Shown here one piece after another: positions 16,828-24,444 of a stretch of 49,599 nt of DNA. The notes under the pieces were generated by a model that was not told where the DNA came from, ran no database searches, and saw only the letters and a list, made by a program, of their open reading frames with translations. Numbering within the stretch: position 1 is the first letter of the stretch; every line of letters starts with the position of its first letter. Source of the stretch: CALCKU01 sp964571595. Its GTDB lineage: Bacteria; Pseudomonadota; Alphaproteobacteria; Caulobacterales; Maricaulaceae. Where the stretch lies: assembly GCA_964571595.1 (NCBI GenBank), contig CAZNCJ010000012.1, forward strand, positions 1-49,599, in the 5' to 3' direction. The translations under genes and the position numbers were made by a program.

Positions 16828-17454
16828 TTAATCTCTAAGGGCTGCACGAAAATATAAGGTTCCCGTATAGACCGATAAAGCGGCAGCTAACCAAAGGAAG
16901 AGAAGCCCGGCTTTGGCTGAAATATCCACAGATGGGGGTATATTCACACTTAGTGGCATCCAGGCTTTGGTCGAAACCCATACAATGAAAATGAAAATCG
17001 CGAGCATTTCGCAAGCTGTTTTCCATTTGGCCAAATTTGTCGGTGGCATAACGCGACCTATGAGGGCGGCATGTTCGCGCACGCCAGAGACAAGAATATC
17101 ACGGAAGATTATGGCTATGGCCGGTATCATAAATAAAGGATGAGCTTTTACGACTATTGCCAAAGCGATCAGGCAGCCCGCTACGAGTAATTTATCTGCG
17201 ATAGGGTCGATCATACGTCCGAAATCAGAGGTCACATTCCAGCGTCTGGCAAAATATCCATCAAGGAAATCTGTCAGCCCAGCCAGCAGGAATAAAATCA
17301 ATATTACGGTCGGACGGCCCAGAACATGTGGGGCTTGTGTGTTAATTGCGATTATGCCCCACATAATCAAAGGTATGGTCGCTATACGGCTGAGCGTTAG
17401 AAAATTAGGCAGCCACCCCAAAGGGTGCGGGCTTGAGGGTGTATTAGATGTCAT
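16828..17454 (-). CDS. pgsA: CDP-diacylglycerol-glycerol-3-phosphate 3-phosphatidyltransferase
   Basis: The 208-residue integral membrane enzyme joins CDP-diacylglycerol and glycerol-3-phosphate to form phosphatidylglycerophosphate, the first committed step to phosphatidylglycerol. The CDP-alcohol phosphatidyltransferase motif is complete: D62xxD65G66xxA69R70, eight residues, G79xxxD83xxxD87. Several hydrophobic helices surround it. I favour the start at 17454 (MTSNTPSS), which overlaps the upstream gene by 11 bases; an ATG at 17472 would add six residues. The upstream gene is a degenerate paralogue and uvrC lies beyond it, in one minus-strand transcript. Confidence 0.93.
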   Translation of the reverse strand: MTSNTPSSPHPLGWLPNFLTLSRIATIPLIMWGIIAINTQAPHVLGRPTVILILFLLAGLTDFLDGYFARRWNVTSDFGRMIDPIADKLLVAGCLIALAIVVKAHPLFMIPAIAIIFRDILVSGVREHAALIGRVMPPTNLAKWKTACEMLAIFIFIVWVSTKAWMPLSVNIPPSVDISAKAGLLFLWLAAALSVYTGTLYFRAALRD

Positions 17455-18112
17455 TGGCCACTTTGTTTTCATTATTTCGCAATAGGGAGATGCCGGTTAT
17501 GACAGAGAGTATAGCCCCTATCCAAAGACAGACCTGCCCGATAGTCCAGATCAATGTGGAGGGATTATTAAATATCTCGACAATGTTTTCCTCTGTTGCC
17601 CGGAAACCATCATACCATGTGGTCAGCCAGGGCGAGGCGATCAAAATACAGACGGCCAACATGCAAACGGCATTTTTTAACGTCCCGAAACGCACATCCG
17701 GGAACCCTTTTTGGGAGAGTTCATAGCCTTTGGCGAAACCGATTATCACTTCACGCAGAACGATAATTGCAGCGGGAATAGCGAAATAGGCGCTCATAAA
17801 CCCGTTTTTGTGAATGACATAGCTCAGTGCAAGAAGGGAGCCGATTACAAGCACAATATCGGCAATATCATCAAACCAGCCAAATTGTCGATGAACGGCA
17901 TTTTCCGGCCCGCCAATCATATCGTCAAAAATATCTGTAATCGCAGCAATCGCAAAAAGCGCAGAGGCGATCAGGGCGATCTGGTTATCCGGCCAGCCGC
18001 CTTTGATTAGAATAATCATGATGAGCGGGGTCAGTAAGGCCCGCGTTAAGGTCAGACCATCGGCAAAGCTACCGCCAGCTCTTTGAATGTTTTCATTCTG
18101 TGAAGTATTCAT
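17444..18112 (-). CDS. Degenerate CDP-alcohol phosphatidyltransferase paralogue
   Basis: This 222-residue membrane protein has the helix pattern of CDP-alcohol phosphatidyltransferases and an N-terminal ADGLTLTRALLTPLI helix like PgsA, but its catalytic motif is altered. D60 and D63 are present; the following Gly is D64, the AR pair is G67-G68, and the second half reads FGWFDDIAD, with the spacing after Gly changed. It may be inactive, use another substrate, or partner PgsA. I choose the ATG at 18112, overlapping uvrC by 20 bases; a TTG at 18127 would add five residues. Confidence 0.82.
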   Translation of the reverse strand: MNTSQNENIQRAGGSFADGLTLTRALLTPLIMIILIKGGWPDNQIALIASALFAIAAITDIFDDMIGGPENAVHRQFGWFDDIADIVLVIGSLLALSYVIHKNGFMSAYFAIPAAIIVLREVIIGFAKGYELSQKGFPDVRFGTLKNAVCMLAVCILIASPWLTTWYDGFRATEENIVEIFNNPSTLIWTIGQVCLWIGAILSVITGISLLRNNENKVANDI

Positions 18113-19976
18113 GGATTGTTTTCGCAAGTTTTCGACTTACGCCTTCTGCCAATTCTAATTCCTCTATTGCTGCTTCTTTTACAGCTTTTGCCGAGCCAAA
18201 ATGCATAAGCAAGGCTTTCTTTCGCCCCGGACCTACACCGGGAATAGCATCCAATGGACTCGATTTCATCTGTTTTTTACGGCGTGCCCTATGTTTACCT
18301 ATCGCAAAGCGGTGCGCCTCGTCGCGCAGGCGTTGTAAATAATAAAGCGCTGGCGTGCGAGGTTCCAAGGTAAAGCTCGCCCGACCATTCATATGAAAGC
18401 TCTCGCGTCCGGCATTACGGTCTGGGCCTTTTGAGATAGCTATCAGGGTGACACGTTCAGATACACCTAAATCTGATAATGTATGGCTCACGGCCGAGAG
18501 CTGGCCCTTACCGCCATCAATCAGGATGAGATCTGGCCATGTCAGGCTGTCATCTTTAAGCAATCTAGAAAAGCGGCGTTTAAAAACCTCGCGCATCATG
18601 GCGTAATCATCACCGGGTTCGGTTTCAACATCTTTGATATTAAAGGTCCGGTATTCGCGTCTTATAAAACCATCAGGGCCTGCCACGATAAAAGCTCCCA
18701 CCGCGTTAGTGCCCTGTATGTGACTATTATCATAAACCTCTATGCGTTCAGGCGGGGCCTCAAGGTCAAACACATCTTTGAGATTACCCAGCAGGCGTGT
18801 TTGCGAGGCTGTTTCCGCCATTTTGCGCGCCAAAGCTTCCTCGGCATTTTTAACCGCGCGCTCGACCAGCATTTTCTTTTCGCCGCGCTGAGGCGTTTGT
18901 ATTGTAATGGCTCGGTCTGAGCGTTCTGATAAAGCCGTTTGTAAGAGCTCGCGACTGGGCAATGTCTCGCTAACGAAAATATTCTTTGGTATGGGTTTAT
19001 TGAGATAGAACTGGGCGAGAAAGGCATCCAGTATAACGTCCGGTGTTTCGTCTTTGCCGCGCCGCGGGAAATGCGAGCTATTGCCCCAATTTTGTCCAGC
19101 CCTAAAGAAGAAGACCTGCACACATGTCTGCCCGCCTTGAGAGAAAATACCAATGACATCGCCTTCACTAAATGTCGTGGGGTTAGCCCCGTCATCACGT
19201 GCCGTGACTTTTGCAATCGCGCGCAGGCGGTCACGAATTTCGGCGGCTTTCTCGAAATTTAATCCATTAGATGCTGCGAGCATATCCTTTTGTAAGCGAT
19301 GGCGCAGGGTTTCAGATTTGCCGCCTAAAAAATCCTCAGCATCGCCAATAAGCTGGGCGTAATCCTCAAGGCTAATCTCGCCCGTACAAGGGGCGGCGCA
19401 GCGTTTTATCTGGTGGAGCATGCACGGCCTTGTGCGGGCTTCATATATACTGTCTGAACAGGTTCGTAATTTAAAAGCCCGTTGTAAGGTATCCAAAGAA
19501 TGATTTACCGCCCATGCACTGGCAAAGGGGCCGAAATATTTTCCATTTTTCTTACGCTTGCCGCGATGTTTTTTAATCTGCGGGGCGGGGTGGTCTTTTC
19601 TGACAAGGATATAGGGAAAGCTCTTATCGTCGCGTAGTAAAATATTATAGCGCGGTTTGAGCCGCTTTATCAGGCTGGCTTCCAATAAAAGCGCTTCTGT
19701 CTCGCTCTCTGTGACGACAAATTCCATATCCGTTGTCGCCCGGATCATACGCTGTATGCGCACTGTGTGGCGATCATATTTGGTATAGGCCTGCACACGT
19801 TTTTTCAGAGACTTGGCCTTGCCGACATAGAGCACGGCCTTGTGCTCATCAAACATGCGGTAAACTCCCGGCTTATGAGGCAGATTGGCAACAAAAGCGG
19901 CAATCAGCTCCGGGCCGTAAGCCGGTGCGTCTTTTGCAGTTTCAGCTTTGTCGGATATAGACTCGCTCTCGGACAT
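18093..19976 (-). CDS. uvrC: UvrABC excinuclease subunit C
   Basis: The 627-residue nuclease makes both incisions around bulky DNA lesions in nucleotide excision repair. The GIY-YIG domain starts near residue 36 (KPGVYRMF, LYVGKAKSLKKRV). A UVR motif (FEKAAEIRDRLRAI) for UvrB contact lies near residue 250. The RNase H-like endonuclease domain has VYDNSHIQG and DLILIDGGKGQL, and a C-terminal helix-hairpin-helix reads IPGVGPGRKKALL. All expected parts are present at normal length. It leads a three-gene run with the two CDP-alcohol phosphatidyltransferases. Confidence 0.96.
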   Translation of the reverse strand: MSESESISDKAETAKDAPAYGPELIAAFVANLPHKPGVYRMFDEHKAVLYVGKAKSLKKRVQAYTKYDRHTVRIQRMIRATTDMEFVVTESETEALLLEASLIKRLKPRYNILLRDDKSFPYILVRKDHPAPQIKKHRGKRKKNGKYFGPFASAWAVNHSLDTLQRAFKLRTCSDSIYEARTRPCMLHQIKRCAAPCTGEISLEDYAQLIGDAEDFLGGKSETLRHRLQKDMLAASNGLNFEKAAEIRDRLRAIAKVTARDDGANPTTFSEGDVIGIFSQGGQTCVQVFFFRAGQNWGNSSHFPRRGKDETPDVILDAFLAQFYLNKPIPKNIFVSETLPSRELLQTALSERSDRAITIQTPQRGEKKMLVERAVKNAEEALARKMAETASQTRLLGNLKDVFDLEAPPERIEVYDNSHIQGTNAVGAFIVAGPDGFIRREYRTFNIKDVETEPGDDYAMMREVFKRRFSRLLKDDSLTWPDLILIDGGKGQLSAVSHTLSDLGVSERVTLIAISKGPDRNAGRESFHMNGRASFTLEPRTPALYYLQRLRDEAHRFAIGKHRARRKKQMKSSPLDAIPGVGPGRKKALLMHFGSAKAVKEAAIEELELAEGVSRKLAKTIHEYFTE

Positions 19977-20015
19977 ATATCCAAGTTAGGGGATTTTACG
20001 TGCGAGGCAAGTCGG

Positions 20016-20441
20016 CTATGACGGGTTTCGCCGTTTTATAACCTCGATACCTGCGACTTCAGCTTTGAGCAGGGCTTGCGGTTTTGAAATCCGTACAGCA
20101 CAAGCTAAGACACGTTTGTCCTCGCCTAAGGCCCAATCAGCAATGCGGGCTGCCAAGGTCTCTACGAGTTGAACATGGGTTTCGAGGGCAATTTCTTCCG
20201 CCCTCTGAGCGACAATACCGTAATCAAGCGTTTCGTTAAGACGGTCATCTTTCGGGCTTGGCATATCCCCCATATCCAGCTCTATGTCGATAATGACAGG
20301 TTGGGTGTTTTCATATTCATGCGGGTGCACCCCAATAGAGGCTTGTACTTGTAAGCCCCGCACAAAAATGCGTTGGGTCAAGGTGTTTTGCCGATCTGCC
20401 TTATTGCCGCGCAGCATTGTCATGATGGATTTCGCGTTCAT
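20016..20441 (-). CDS. folB: Dihydroneopterin aldolase
   Basis: A 141-residue enzyme of the folate pathway that cleaves 7,8-dihydroneopterin to 6-hydroxymethyl-dihydropterin and glycolaldehyde. The family pattern appears as VRGLQVQASIGVHPHEY near residue 28, with a catalytic Glu in PHEYEN, then the DYGIVAQRAEE helix and a C-terminal VRISKPQAL strand with the conserved Lys. About 22 extra residues precede the usual start. It lies six bases after the FolM-like gene, so three pterin genes form one transcript. Confidence 0.9.
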   Translation of the reverse strand: MNAKSIMTMLRGNKADRQNTLTQRIFVRGLQVQASIGVHPHEYENTQPVIIDIELDMGDMPSPKDDRLNETLDYGIVAQRAEEIALETHVQLVETLAARIADWALGEDKRVLACAVRISKPQALLKAEVAGIEVIKRRNPS

Positions 20442-20447
20442 GTGAGG

Positions 20448-21272
20448 CTACTCTTCTTCGTTGATATAATCATGATCGCTAGGCGCGTTATCATATAGGC
20501 CCAATGTCAGATCAGCCGTGTCCCAATTTAAGTGTTGCCCGCCGTCCACGGCAATCATTTGTCCGGTCACGGCATGGGCCTGTAATAAATATTGGACACT
20601 GTGAAAAATAGCGGAGGGCGGAGAGCCGTTTTCGAGTAGGGTAAGAGCGGCTTCTGATGCAAATTCCTCATCTGACTGTTCCGTATTTTTGAGTGTCGGT
20701 CCGGGCCCGATACCATTTACCCGTATATTGGGTGCAAGAGATTGGGCGAGTGTTTTTGTAGCCCAATATAGTCCGGCTTTTGACAAAGAATATGTAAAAT
20801 ATAAGGGATTAGGTTTTAACACTCTTTGATCAATAATATTAATAATACAGCCGGAGCGCTCTTGCGTGCCAAAATTCATATTATCTTGCGTGCTAAAGGA
20901 TTGGGCGAGTTTCAACGGGGCATGTAAATTGACATCCATATGGTGATCATAAAGCGCGCGCGTGAAATCTTCGCTATCATCAGGATGAAAAGTCGAGGCA
21001 TTATTTATCAAGGCGTTTAGCCCACCCCCCAGTGCCTCACTGGCTCGTGCCACAAGACTATCTACATCCTCTGGAACACAGAGATTGGCCTGAACGCTCA
21101 CCGCTTTTCCGCCAGCCTTAATTATTTCGCTTACTAAGTTATCGGCTTTGTCTTTTGAGCGGTTATAATGCACGGCAATCGTCCAGCCTTGGGCGGCGAG
21201 GCCTTTGGCAATATGTGCGCCTATGCGTTCAGCCGCACCTGTTATTAAAACTGTTTTCATATCTGATGTCAT
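20448..21272 (-). CDS. FolM-like pteridine reductase (SDR family)
   Basis: The 274-residue short-chain dehydrogenase has the NADP-binding TGAAERIGAHIA (11-22), followed by HYNRSKDKAD, and the catalytic pair Y161 and K165 in YSLSK. The usual catalytic Ser position holds D148 (INIIDQRV), which is the pattern of E. coli FolM and protozoan pteridine reductase PTR1; the C-terminal VDGGQHLNW also matches FolM. It would reduce dihydropterins (dihydromonapterin or dihydrofolate) with NADPH. Start by ATGA overlap with the PTPS-like gene upstream. Flanking by folB supports the pterin role. Confidence 0.85.
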   Translation of the reverse strand: MTSDMKTVLITGAAERIGAHIAKGLAAQGWTIAVHYNRSKDKADNLVSEIIKAGGKAVSVQANLCVPEDVDSLVARASEALGGGLNALINNASTFHPDDSEDFTRALYDHHMDVNLHAPLKLAQSFSTQDNMNFGTQERSGCIINIIDQRVLKPNPLYFTYSLSKAGLYWATKTLAQSLAPNIRVNGIGPGPTLKNTEQSDEEFASEAALTLLENGSPPSAIFHSVQYLLQAHAVTGQMIAVDGGQHLNWDTADLTLGLYDNAPSDHDYINEEE

Positions 21273-21676
21273 GAGGGCGGCGTCTTGCGGCGTTTTACGC
21301 GGGCTTTCTCACCCACAGAAGATCTGCGAACCTCAACGCAAGACAGGCCAGGGAGCTTGTCTTCTAGGCGATCAAAAATCCATTTTGCGATTTGTTCTAA
21401 TGCGGGCTGCTCCAAGCCTTCAATCTCGTTAAGCACGCTATGGTCTAAGGGCCGTATAACTTCTTTGATGATGGCTCCGATTTTCCACAGATCGCGTATC
21501 CAGCCTTTATCTTCTTGGGCGCTTCCTTGCAGGGTTACGGTTCCGGCAAATGAGTGGCCATGGATTTTTTTGAAAAGATCATTGGCATCAGCATGGCCGA
21601 AATAATGAGCGGCTTCGAACTGGAAATCTTTTTCAATTTCAAAAATAAGCTCAGAGGGTGTTGTGGAGGACGGCAT
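21269..21676 (-). CDS. 6-pyruvoyl/6-carboxy-tetrahydropterin synthase homologue lacking the catalytic Cys
   Basis: A 135-residue T-fold protein aligning without gaps to E. coli QueD around the active site. The zinc histidines are kept (H24, H39, H41), as is the DH pair (D78, H79). The catalytic Cys27 of QueD is F35 here and the pterin-anchoring Glu110 is R118. A normal QueD or PTPS reaction is therefore doubtful. It lies directly upstream of a FolM-like reductase (ATGA overlap) and folB, which suggests a step in pterin or folate chemistry rather than queuosine. Function unassigned. Confidence 0.85.
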   Translation of the reverse strand: MPSSTTPSELIFEIEKDFQFEAAHYFGHADANDLFKKIHGHSFAGTVTLQGSAQEDKGWIRDLWKIGAIIKEVIRPLDHSVLNEIEGLEQPALEQIAKWIFDRLEDKLPGLSCVEVRRSSVGEKARVKRRKTPPS

Positions 21677-21688
21677 AAAACATGCCCT

Positions 21689-22663
21689 CTAAATCACGCG
21701 ACTGACAACAGCCGCAAGATAGAAAATATATCCCACCAGCAGCATTAGCCCGGTTTTTTTGCCAATAGGCTGGCGACGCATCACAAAAATCATCAGGACA
21801 ATACTGGCCAAAAGCATGACCCAGATATCAAAGACAAAAAGTTTGCGCTCAATTATAACGGGGCCAGCCAAGGCTGACGCGCCCATAACGGCAAAAATAT
21901 TAAAGACATTGGAACCCAAGACATTGCCAATAGCGACTTCTGAATGACCGCGATAAGCTGCGACAAGCACGGTCGCGACTTCGGGTAAGGATGTACCGAT
22001 AGCGACAATGGTTAGACCGATGATAGTCTCGCTAATATTCATGGCTTCGGCAATGATAACGGAATTATCGACAATCAATTTACCGCCAAGACCCAGACCG
22101 ACGATCCCGATTAAAACAAATAAGGCGCTCAGATAAATAGAGCGCGGCAGGCCGTCTTTACCTTCGTCAATTTCAGTCATTTCTGCGAGAATAGGGTCAT
22201 CAGCCCCGCTTCTTGCCAAGCGGAACATCCAGATCAGATAAATCAAAATACCAGAAAACAGTATGCCGCCTTGCCACATTCCCATGGGGTTGCCCATAAA
22301 GGCCAGAACAATGAAAATCAGTGTGGCGCTTATACAGACCAATGTATTTCTACCCACGCCGGGCATATTTGTCGGTATGGCCATGATTAAGGCCGGCGCA
22401 CCAAGGGCAAGCAGGACATTGGCAATATTAGAGCCGATGACATTACCTGCGGTGAGTTCGCTGGCACCTTGCAGGACAGCTTGAACCCCGACCACAAGTT
22501 CAGGCGCAGATGTACCAAAGGCGACGATGGTGAGGCCGACAATCAGGGCAGGTACGCCCCAATGGCGCGCCAGAGCCGCAGCCCCGCGTACGAGCAAGTC
22601 CCCAGCCCAGACCAGTAAAATAATACCGGCGAGTAGTAAGAGAAATGGCAAAAACAGCGTCAT
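21689..22663 (-). CDS. Calcium/sodium antiporter, YrbG-like (CaCA family)
   Basis: The 324-residue protein has about ten transmembrane helices in two inverted halves, each with the ion-binding alpha repeat: GTSAPELVVGVQA (near residue 50) and GTSLPEVATVLVAA (near 210), with conserved GNVIGSNIANVLLALG and GNVLGSNVFNIFAVMG helices. It would exchange Ca2+ or K+ for Na+ across the inner membrane. The family is recognised with confidence, ion choice is not. It starts the minus-strand run that continues into the pterin genes with a 12-base gap. Confidence 0.93.
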   Translation of the reverse strand: MTLFLPFLLLLAGIILLVWAGDLLVRGAAALARHWGVPALIVGLTIVAFGTSAPELVVGVQAVLQGASELTAGNVIGSNIANVLLALGAPALIMAIPTNMPGVGRNTLVCISATLIFIVLAFMGNPMGMWQGGILFSGILIYLIWMFRLARSGADDPILAEMTEIDEGKDGLPRSIYLSALFVLIGIVGLGLGGKLIVDNSVIIAEAMNISETIIGLTIVAIGTSLPEVATVLVAAYRGHSEVAIGNVLGSNVFNIFAVMGASALAGPVIIERKLFVFDIWVMLLASIVLMIFVMRRQPIGKKTGLMLLVGYIFYLAAVVSRVI

Positions 22664-22735
22664 AAAAAGTCCAGTTGAGCCCCGAAATATTTCACCGGAT
22701 CAGTTCCGGTCATGGGCCCCGCTTTTAAAGGAGAC

Positions 22736-22867
22736 CTAGTCGAAGCGTTTAAATTCGATGAAGTTTAACCCGCCAAAGATTAAGGCTGTGACAACAAAGG
22801 CAAATAAAGCGGGATTAACACCAATTCCGAAAACATTGATCCCACCGGATAGTATAAGGTTAAACAT
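22736..22867 (-). CDS. Small single-pass membrane peptide (43 residues)
   Basis: A short frame opens at ATG 22867 with AGAGGA placed six bases upstream on the minus strand and ends at TAG (22736-22738). The 43-residue product is mostly one hydrophobic helix (about residues 18-34, PALFAFVVTALIFGG) followed by a short charged tail ending KRFD. The good ribosome site and coherent membrane-peptide composition support a real gene. It lies 72 bases upstream of the antiporter and in the same direction, so it may be a leader or an accessory peptide. No family recognised. Confidence 0.55.
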   Translation of the reverse strand: MFNLILSGGINVFGIGVNPALFAFVVTALIFGGLNFIEFKRFD

Positions 22868-23049
22868 GATTTCCTCTTAATCTAAACGAGTCTGACATTA
22901 CAGATTAGCGCTCTATAACGATATTATTTAAAAAGGCCAATAGTCTTGCCACCTTATAAGAGAGTTTATATGCATAGATTTGGAATTGGTGTAAGATATG
23001 GGTCAAAATCATAGCTTATGCAGGCTATCAGTGTGAAAAAGGAGACAAC

Positions 23050-23505
23050 ATGTTTGGATTAATACCATTTGTAAAAAAAGCAGGCCGCGGGCTTGGTGCG
23101 ATGATCAAAGGCCGTAAGGGCAAAGAAGTGCTTGAGAAAGAGGTCAAGGATTTGGGCCTTGATACAAGCGGGGTCGAAATTAACGTAGATGATGACGGCG
23201 GGGTTAGCCTTATTGGTGAGGCGGTTTCTCAGGAAATGAAAGAGAAAATTATTCTGGCCGTAGGTAATGTCGAAGGCGTTGGCGGTGTCCAAGATCAAGC
23301 GACTTCGCGGGCCGGCGGGCGCGAATCACAATTCCATACGGTTAAAAGCGGGGACACATTATCCGCTATCTCCAAAACCTATTACGGAACTTGGCGGCTA
23401 TATCCTGAGATTTTTGAAGCCAATAAGCCTATGTTGACCCATCCAGATAAAATCTATCCAGGCCAAGTCTTACGTATTCCCGCGATTGCTACAGCCACGT
23501 CTTAG
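23050..23505 (+). CDS. kbp: Kbp/YgaU homologue: BON plus LysM domain protein
   Basis: The 151-residue protein aligns along its full length with E. coli Kbp (YgaU), a cytoplasmic potassium-binding protein. A BON domain spans about residues 22-85 (LDTSGVEINVDDDGGVSL, KIILAVGNVEGV) and a C-terminal LysM domain spans 95-146 (TVKSGDTLSAISKTYYG, FEANKPML, DKIYPGQVLRIP). No signal peptide is present, consistent with the cytosolic family. A strong AGGAGA lies 6 bases before the ATG. Alternative reading: peptidoglycan-associated LysM protein, less likely without export signal. Confidence 0.9.
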   Translation: MFGLIPFVKKAGRGLGAMIKGRKGKEVLEKEVKDLGLDTSGVEINVDDDGGVSLIGEAVSQEMKEKIILAVGNVEGVGGVQDQATSRAGGRESQFHTVKSGDTLSAISKTYYGTWRLYPEIFEANKPMLTHPDKIYPGQVLRIPAIATATS

Positions 23506-23539
23506 GCGGCGGTTATAGTTTAAGGAAAACGGGCGGAGA

Positions 23540-23677
23540 ATAAAGACAGAGCGGCGGGGCTTTCAAGAGAGATAGAAAGACCCGGTCCGCCCTGCTGCGT
23601 GTTCTGTGAGGCGCTAAGTGCGCCATCCCCGGGGGGGGTGGGGAACGTCACAGATGGGACGCACGCTCTTTCCTTAT
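23540..23677 (+). ncRNA. Structured non-coding RNA candidate, possibly 6S-like
   Basis: The segment has no ORF but an unusually complete base-pairing plan. A 14-position closing helix joins 23540-23553 to 23664-23677 with only two mismatches. Inside are a hairpin 23557-23564/23575-23583, a helix TGCGT/ACGCA (23596-23600/23659-23663) stacking on TCTGTGA/TCACAGA (23603-23609/23648-23654), and two apical hairpins, GGCGC/GCGCC (23610-23624) and TCCCC/GGGGA (23626-23644). A TATAGT at 23514-23519 could be a -10 element for the + strand. The CCCTGCTGCGTGTTC stretch recalls alphaproteobacterial 6S RNA, but this is from memory. Strand is inferred. Confidence 0.5.
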
Positions 23678-23709
23678 ACAGATATGTGTTGAACGCTGGC
23701 TGAACACCA

Positions 23710-23727
23710 CGCTCATATTTCGCTCAT
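23710..23727. promoter_or_regulatory. Direct repeat resembling a PHO box
   Basis: Two copies of CGCTCAT are separated by ATTT (11-base period), the layout of OmpR/PhoB-class binding sites; the match to CTGTCAT is 5 of 7. The site lies between the structured RNA candidate and the 3' end of the GST gene, flanked by hairpins GTGTT/AACAC (23686-23707) and ACAGG/CCTGT (23744-23760). There is no coding gene it could clearly control, so its role is uncertain. Confidence 0.25.
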
Positions 23728-23802
23728 ATTCGTGACGATTTGGACAGGGTTTTAGCCTGTGTTCATCTTCGCAGTGTTTGGGGATTGATTCTCTGAGGCG
23801 CG

Positions 23803-24444
23803 CTAAGGATCGACCCAAAGTGGGTGTTTAATCATAACCGACTTAAACAAATCGCTCTCTAAATGATAGTGCAACCAGTCCCGAACATGCGGGTAGGGCG
23901 CGCTCTCCCACCACTCTCGGTCTGTATTGGCAAATTGGCGAATAAAGGGGAAAATCGCTATATCCGCGATTGATTGCTTGTTGCCCAGCAAGAAACGCGG
24001 GGCGCTCTGCCCGCTATCCGATAAATTTTCTTCCAGTGTGGCGAGAAATTTCTCGGCCTGTTTGCGGTGGTCCAGGTCAATATCACCCCGCTTGGCATCG
24101 TCCTTATAGCGGCTGGCATATTTGTAACGATCCAAATGATGTTTAAACGGCCCGTCATTTTCCGCTATCAGGGCGTTTGCTTTGTCTCTGTCACATTTCA
24201 ACCAATCATGTGGGTCGTTGTTTTCCAGCGCCCATGCCATCACATCCAGACTTTCCTCTATCACACGGCCGTCGTCTAACACCACAACGGGCACGGTGGC
24301 TTTGGGCGAGGCTTTGAGCATTGAGGCGGGTTTATCGCGCAATAGGATTTCGCGGTGTTCTATCTCCAGACCGCTGACTTTTAACGCCATACGTCCGCGC
24401 ATGGCATAGGGGCAACGCCGAAAGGAGTAGAGTACCGCGCTCAT
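23803..24444 (-). CDS. Glutathione S-transferase family protein
   Basis: A 213-residue GST with a cysteine-type N-terminus: RRCPYAMRGRMAL at residues 9-21, where the Cys of CPYAMR is the likely redox residue, as in omega/beta-like and glutaredoxin-2-like enzymes. Then comes the glutathione-binding ATVPVVVLDDGRVIEESLDV stretch, and a helical domain from about 85 with FLLGNKQSIADIAIFPF. It probably acts in thiol exchange rather than conjugation. Its start overlaps the end of trhO by ATGA, so the two are co-translated. Confidence 0.9.
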   Translation of the reverse strand: MSAVLYSFRRCPYAMRGRMALKVSGLEIEHREILLRDKPASMLKASPKATVPVVVLDDGRVIEESLDVMAWALENNDPHDWLKCDRDKANALIAENDGPFKHHLDRYKYASRYKDDAKRGDIDLDHRKQAEKFLATLEENLSDSGQSAPRFLLGNKQSIADIAIFPFIRQFANTDREWWESAPYPHVRDWLHYHLESDLFKSVMIKHPLWVDP

